64,000 nucleotides of DNA from Flavobacterium hungaricum (GTDB lineage Bacteria; Bacteroidota; Bacteroidia; Flavobacteriales; Flavobacteriaceae), in assembly GCF_015182285.1 (NCBI RefSeq), contig NZ_PRDM01000005.1, positions 496,001 to 560,000 on the forward strand, read 5' to 3'. Below are positions 60,601 to 64,000 of the stretch, one piece after another; position 1 is the first letter of the stretch; each line of letters starts with the position of its first letter. The position numbers and the translations under genes were made by a program. The notes below the pieces were generated by a model. It searched no databases and was not told where the DNA came from. It saw only the letters and a list, made by a program, of their open reading frames with translations.

Positions 60601-63009
60601 TTTTGCTTTTGCATCGGCTGCCAATTTAGCTTGAAGTGCCTCCGCATCTGCTTTGGCTTTTGCTTCAGCATCTAACTGAGCTTGTTTTGCTTCTTCCGCT
60701 TGTTTTAATTTCAATGCTTCTGCGTCAGCTTTTGCTTTTGCTTCAGCAGCGATAATTGCTTGTCTTGCTTCTGCATCCGCTTTTGCTTTAGCATCAGCTG
60801 CCAATTTTTCTTTCAATGCTGCCTCTTCAGCTGCTTTTGCTTTTGCGTCTGCTGCTAGTTTCGCTTTGTTTGCTGCATCAATAGAAGCTTTTGTTTTAGC
60901 TTCGGCTGCTGCTTTTGCTTTTGCTTCAGCTGCTAATCTTGCTTGTAAAGCGTCCGAATCTGCTTTTGCTTTTGCATCGGCAGCTAATATAGACTGCATG
61001 TCTGCTGCTTCAGCTCTTGCTTTCACATCAGCTTTACGTTTTGCTTCTGCTGCATCGGCTTTCGCTTTAGCGTCTGCTGCTAGTTTTAATCTTTGTGCTT
61101 CTGCATCTGCCTTCGCTTTTTCAGCAGCAGCAAGTCTTGCTTCTCTTGCCGCTTCAGCATCCGCTTTTGCTTTTTCAGCTGCCAATTGAGCGGCTGTTTT
61201 TTGTGGTGCTGCAGTTTTAGCTGCTTCTGCTTTTGCCTTAGCCGCAGCTTCTGCATCTGCTTTTGCTTTAGCGTCTGCTGCCAATTTAAGCTTCATTGCC
61301 TCTGCATCTGCTTTGGCTTTATCAGCTGCTAATTGAGCTGGTGTTTTCTGCGGTTCTGCTGGTTTAGCAGTTTCTGCTTTTGCTTTAGCAGCAGCTTCTG
61401 CATCTGCCTTAGCTTTTGCATCTGCAGCCAATTTAAGTTTCATTGCTTCAGCATCAGCGGCTGTTTTATCAGCTGCTAATTGTGCTGGTGTTTTTTGTGC
61501 AGCAGCAACTGGTTTGTTTGCGCCTGGTTTATTTGCAGCAGCTTGTGCTCTTGCTGCTGCAGCAGCATCAACTCTTGCCTTATTATCTGCAGCAAGTTTT
61601 AATCTGCGTTCTTCTGCATCGGCTCTCGCTTTATCTGCAGCCAATTGTGCCTGTGTTTTTTGCGTCGCAGCAACTGCTCTGTTTGCGGTTGCCGTTTGTG
61701 CTCTCGCTGCAGCGGCGGCATCAGCTTTTGCTTTTGCATCTGCGGCAAGTTTTATTTTCTGTGCTTCGGCAGCGTCTACCTTAGCTTTATTATCTGCTTC
61801 TAATTTTGCTTTAGCAGCAGCGGCAGCATCGGCTTTTGCTTTTGCATCAGCAACAAGTTTTGCTTGTTTTGCTTCCGCAGCAGCGGCAGCATCTGCTTTT
61901 ACTTTCTCCGCAGCGGCAAGTCTTGCTTGTTTTGCCTCTGCATCAGCTTTTGCTTTTGCTTCAGCAGCCAATCTGTTCTTTTCAGTGATATCAGCTCTGT
62001 TAACTTGAGTTGCATCTGATTTTGGTTTAGCTGGTACAGGTTTTGGTCTTGACGGATCCATTAATGATCCTTCATCATCATCTCCGTAATAATAATTTCT
62101 GTTTTTGAATCTATAAGCGATCGCAAATTCGTGCGACCCTCCAAGGTTGGCGAAATTACCCATACCTCTTTCATAATTGTATTCTATTGCAATGCTTGGA
62201 GAAATATTAACACCCAAACCTGCAGAAACACCATATAATGTGTTATAACCTACTTGTCCCCACACTCCTTGTTTAAGTGTCAGCATACCAAGTCCAGAAA
62301 TAACTGTTTTGTCTTTTTTAAGTTCTGTTTTTACGATCCCAGAAAAACGGCTTCTGTCAAAAAATCCGTAACTATCAATATATCCAGTATACATTGCGTG
62401 CAGTTCTATTGCTCTTTCTGGATCTTCTTTTACCATTCCGGCTCCGAAATTGTAAAGAATTAAATTATTAATCGAAAGTCCAAAATCAAGAAAAGCTGTT
62501 CCGTAGTTGATTCCAGGGTTAACAGTTAATAACGTGTAAGATGGAAATTCACCTGTTAAAATATCTGTATCGTCTGTAATGATTTTTCCTTTATTTAAAC
62601 CACTTTGATAAGCACCTACATTTAAACCAAAAGTTAAATTGCTGTCTTCTTGCAAAACGATATTGTGAGCAAAATTGACCATACCTCCAAAGACTGTCAT
62701 TAATCCGTAGTTCTGTTGGAATAAACCAACTGCAAAGGCTTCGTTCTCTCTAAATCTTCCCGAATAGTTTGCTAAATACGTATTGGGCGCATCGTCAAAC
62801 TGGGTCCATTGTCTTTTATTATAAAAACTTACATACGGGTTTGCTTCGCGGACAAAACTGAATGTTGGATTGATTAAATATCTATTAAACTTTAAAGAAT
62901 TTCTGATAGGTAATGAAAACGAAACAACTCCATTCTCAGTAGCTTCCTGGGAATAGAGTACAATAGAAAAACCGCAAAATAAAGTGATGAATAGTAAAAT
63001 TTTCTTCAT
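57637..63009 (-). CDS. sprD: SprD-like protein: PorP-type barrel, Ala/Lys rod, SPOR-like end
   Basis: A 1,790-residue protein. A signal peptide (1-20) leads into a PorP/SprF-like barrel (about 20-305, NRYLINPTFSFVREANPYV as the typical first block). A Pro/Lys linker is followed by about 1,150 residues (about 345-1,500) of Ala/Lys/Glu/Asp-rich helix built of 17-residue units, TolA-like. Another helical part (1,500-1,700) ends in a SPOR-like domain (about 1,705-1,790, SGYYLILAVHNSVEKRDEF). The barrel would sit in the outer membrane and the rod and SPOR-like end would reach into the periplasm or wall. It starts 1 bp after the sprC stop and precedes sprB, as in F. johnsoniae. Confidence 0.88.
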   Translation of the reverse strand: MKKILLFITLFCGFSIVLYSQEATENGVVSFSLPIRNSLKFNRYLINPTFSFVREANPYVSFYNKRQWTQFDDAPNTYLANYSGRFRENEAFAVGLFQQNYGLMTVFGGMVNFAHNIVLQEDSNLTFGLNVGAYQSGLNKGKIITDDTDILTGEFPSYTLLTVNPGINYGTAFLDFGLSINNLILYNFGAGMVKEDPERAIELHAMYTGYIDSYGFFDRSRFSGIVKTELKKDKTVISGLGMLTLKQGVWGQVGYNTLYGVSAGLGVNISPSIAIEYNYERGMGNFANLGGSHEFAIAYRFKNRNYYYGDDDEGSLMDPSRPKPVPAKPKSDATQVNRADITEKNRLAAEAKAKADAEAKQARLAAAEKVKADAAAAAEAKQAKLVADAKAKADAAAAAKAKLEADNKAKVDAAEAQKIKLAADAKAKADAAAAARAQTATANRAVAATQKTQAQLAADKARADAEERRLKLAADNKARVDAAAAARAQAAANKPGANKPVAAAQKTPAQLAADKTAADAEAMKLKLAADAKAKADAEAAAKAKAETAKPAEPQKTPAQLAADKAKADAEAMKLKLAADAKAKADAEAAAKAKAEAAKTAAPQKTAAQLAAEKAKADAEAAREARLAAAEKAKADAEAQRLKLAADAKAKADAAEAKRKADVKARAEAADMQSILAADAKAKADSDALQARLAAEAKAKAAAEAKTKASIDAANKAKLAADAKAKAAEEAALKEKLAADAKAKADAEARQAIIAAEAKAKADAEALKLKQAEEAKQAQLDAEAKAKADAEALQAKLAADAKAKADAEALKIKQAEEAKLKQAEEAKQAQLDAEAKAKADAEALKAKLAADAKAKADVEALKVKQAEEAKQAQLAAETKAKADAEALKAKLAADAKAKADAEALKVKQAEEAKQAQLAAEAKAKADEEQAKLAADAKAKADMEALQAKLLADAKVKADAEATAKAKAAAEAKKLEEAEAARQAKLEADSKAKADAEALKAKQAADAKAKQEEQARQAQLAADAKAKADADALKIKQAEEAKQAQLAADAKSKADAEAAQAKLAADAKAKADMEALQAKLLADAKVKADAEATAKAKADAEAKKLQEAEEARQAKLEADAKAKADAEALKAKLAADAKAKADAEAQAKQAAEVKAKAAEEARQAKLAADAQAKADAEALKIKLAADAKAKADAEALQAKLAADAKAKADAEALQAKQAAEEKAKAAEEARQAKLAADAQAKADAEALKAKLAADAKAKADAEALQAKQAAEEKAKAAEEARQAKLAADAKAKADAEALQAKLAADAKAKADAEAQAKQAAEEARQAKLAADAQAKADAEALKAKLAADAKAKADAEALQAKQAAEEKAKAAEEARQAKLAADAQAKADAEALKAKLAADAKAKADAEALQAKQAAEEKARAAEEARQAKLAADAQAKADAEALKAKLAADAKAKADAEALQAKQAAEEKARAAEEARQAKLAADAKAKADAEALAAKLAAEEANKDATAKAIDELTASIAATSKSQSDLLTQFSATVANKQKDLNDLKEENDLSEKGIYREPKPFKSVAAENSQIEALKTQIAEANNSMKNEIAKLTNLYNDRLKKFPKNDPLNKAYLEKINELKAVQLKMELEGAALLADLERIKTETEIERKRRIKRAAYENDQGRYAQDVAALKRIKETTKISNTPLKASDFDFGEEQSNMQIIKNIKNSESGYYLILAVHNSVEKRDEFLTKAVAAGRSDINFFYNITTSKYYIYYEKFDGLQEATKALESKGNKPYNGNMAIVKVEN
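58510..61980 (-). repeat. 51-bp and 153-bp tandem repeats in sprD
   Basis: The rod is coded by 51-bp units (17 residues, AKLAADAKAKADAEALQ type), arranged in triplets of 153 bp in the part coded at about 58,500-59,700 (the same word is at 58601 and 58754). Near 61,190-61,500 a 147-bp (49-residue) unit beginning PQKTPAQLAADK is repeated instead. There are no variable spacers, so it is not a CRISPR array. Confidence 0.9.
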
Positions 63010-63010
63010 A

Positions 63011-64000
63011 TTATTTTATCACGGTTATTGATCCTTTTTTTTCACCTGCATCGCCTTGAATAACATAGTAATAAACGGGATTGACATTTTTAAAATCTAC
63101 ACTGTTTTGAGGCCAGTCGCCTTGATAATTAACTACGTCGAGTACCTTATCGCCGTTCGAACTAATGATAATAACTTTAGTCGAATCGTTTTTATATTCA
63201 TCAGGAATATTCCAATACGGATTCATTCCGTTTAATTTAACAATGTTTGGAATAACCGTTGCTGGTCCAGATTGTCCGTTAACTCTAAACGAAAATTCTT
63301 TTGTAGCAACACATCCAGATGCTTGAGAAATTTTTACTCTATAACTGCCTCTTACTTTAACATCATAACTGCTTGTAGTTGCTCCCGCAATTACATTACC
63401 ATTTAAAAACCATTCAAACGTTGGGCTTGTTGCGTCTGTAGTTACAGACACATTTATTACTTCACCCTCTTCAATAGTACTAGTGTCTGGAACATCAATA
63501 CTAGCCTCAAATGAGTTGCTTTGTAAATTGATAGAACCAGAAGAAATACAGCCGCCAAAATCTACCTCAACACTATATACACCCGATTCGTTCGTTGCAT
63601 ACGTTCTGTTGGTTGCACCGGTGATTACAGCTCCGTCTTTTTTCCATTGGTATTTATTTCCAGAAGTTGCTGTTAGTACAGTTCCCTGACCGCTGGCACA
63701 AAAAGGGTTTCCTAAACTAGAAGTAACCGTTACGCCTGAACCAGAATTTGCAGCAGTAACCGTTACACGATTGGAACTAAAATTCTCATCCAGACATCCT
63801 CCGTAATCAATCTGTACGTAATAAACTCCGGCAGTATTTACCGTTAACGTTTTACCGCTTTGTCCTGAGATTAAAACATCGTCTTTAAACCACTTATATT
63901 TTAAATTCGGATAATTTGCTGGAGATGAAGATTGATTTGCGGGCGTAGGATTATCTATAGAAAGAGTTAGACTTCCGCCTGAGCAAAATGCTGCTGTGCT
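63011..64000 (-). CDS. sprC: SprC-like surface protein, C-terminal part (5' end outside window)
   Basis: The frame is open from 64000 to the TAA at 63011: 329 visible residues without a start. At least three Ig/PKD-like repeats are seen, each with KWFKDDVLISG- or QWKKDGAVITG-type strands, a GVYYVQIDYGGC- or GVYSVEVDFGGC-type end and paired Cys. The end is a divergent gliding-motility-associated type B sorting domain (IPNIVKLNGMNPYW, VIIISSNGDKVLD, VYYYVIQGDAGEKKG). In F. johnsoniae sprC is the first gene of the sprCDBF operon, which this position matches. The stop is 1 bp from sprD. Confidence 0.8.
   Translation of the reverse strand, partial: STAAFCSGGSLTLSIDNPTPANQSSSPANYPNLKYKWFKDDVLISGQSGKTLTVNTAGVYYVQIDYGGCLDENFSSNRVTVTAANSGSGVTVTSSLGNPFCASGQGTVLTATSGNKYQWKKDGAVITGATNRTYATNESGVYSVEVDFGGCISSGSINLQSNSFEASIDVPDTSTIEEGEVINVSVTTDATSPTFEWFLNGNVIAGATTSSYDVKVRGSYRVKISQASGCVATKEFSFRVNGQSGPATVIPNIVKLNGMNPYWNIPDEYKNDSTKVIIISSNGDKVLDVVNYQGDWPQNSVDFKNVNPVYYYVIQGDAGEKKGSITVIK

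Noticed and set aside
58510..61980. CRISPR-like regular spacing
   Set aside because: Units are contiguous, in frame and coding, without variable spacers or cas genes.

Overview
The window is about 64 kb of a low-G+C Bacteroidota chromosome, almost certainly a Flavobacterium close to F. johnsoniae. The evidence is a complete flavobacterial haem gene cluster, promoters with the Bacteroidota -7 element TAnnTTTG and no obvious Shine-Dalgarno sites, many lipoproteins and TonB/T9SS-type surface proteins, and a giant gliding-motility adhesin locus in the order sprC-sprD-sprB-sprF. No rRNA, tRNA, CRISPR array, insertion sequence or prophage was recognised.

Positions 1-9,400 carry haem biosynthesis: hemF, an unknown gene, hemE, hemD, hemC and hemA on the minus strand, then a divergent AraC-type regulator, hemH and hemJ on the plus strand. 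Together they cover glutamyl-tRNA reduction through protoporphyrin and ferrochelation, except hemB and hemL. A GxxExxY (PD-(D/E)XK-like) gene bounded by related repeats sits between hemC and hemA. Positions 9,400-12,500 hold an orphan NtrY-like sensor kinase, an enoyl-CoA hydratase and an unknown gene. Positions 12,500-21,200 are a metal-homeostasis and envelope-redox island: DtxR/MntR regulator, Nramp-UspA fusion, Fur/Zur regulator, MerC, a thioredoxin-reductase-like enzyme, a TonB receptor, a periplasmic thioredoxin and lycopene cyclase. Two shared palindromes (TTTAGAC-like) lie before the Nramp gene and the TonB receptor, and two TGCAACA-type palindromes lie before merC; these are probable metal-regulator operators.

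Positions 21,600-35,200 are ordinary chromosome: ArsR regulator, bacilliredoxin, a 38-residue membrane protein, HD hydrolase, acyl-ACP desaturase with an acyltransferase, the rnpA - DUF4349 - S41 protease - OmpA operon, a GNAT enzyme, lipoproteins, an MltD-type lytic transglycosylase and pgk.

Positions 35,300-64,000 are the gliding adhesin operon on the minus strand, read from 64,000 downwards: the C-terminal part of sprC, sprD (PorP-like barrel, about 1,150-residue Ala/Lys rod, SPOR-like end), sprB (7,063 residues of SprB modules ending in a type B T9SS sorting domain) and sprF (outer-membrane PorP/SprF partner). SprB is the moving cell-surface filament; SprF is needed for its secretion by T9SS; SprC and SprD support it. 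SprB contains tandem segmental duplications of 570 and 586 residues that are copies of one seven-module super-repeat, plus a single non-repeat beta-sandwich island.

Intergenic regions are unusually rich in short palindromic and inverted repeats of several families. Two of them create false upstream extensions of coding regions.
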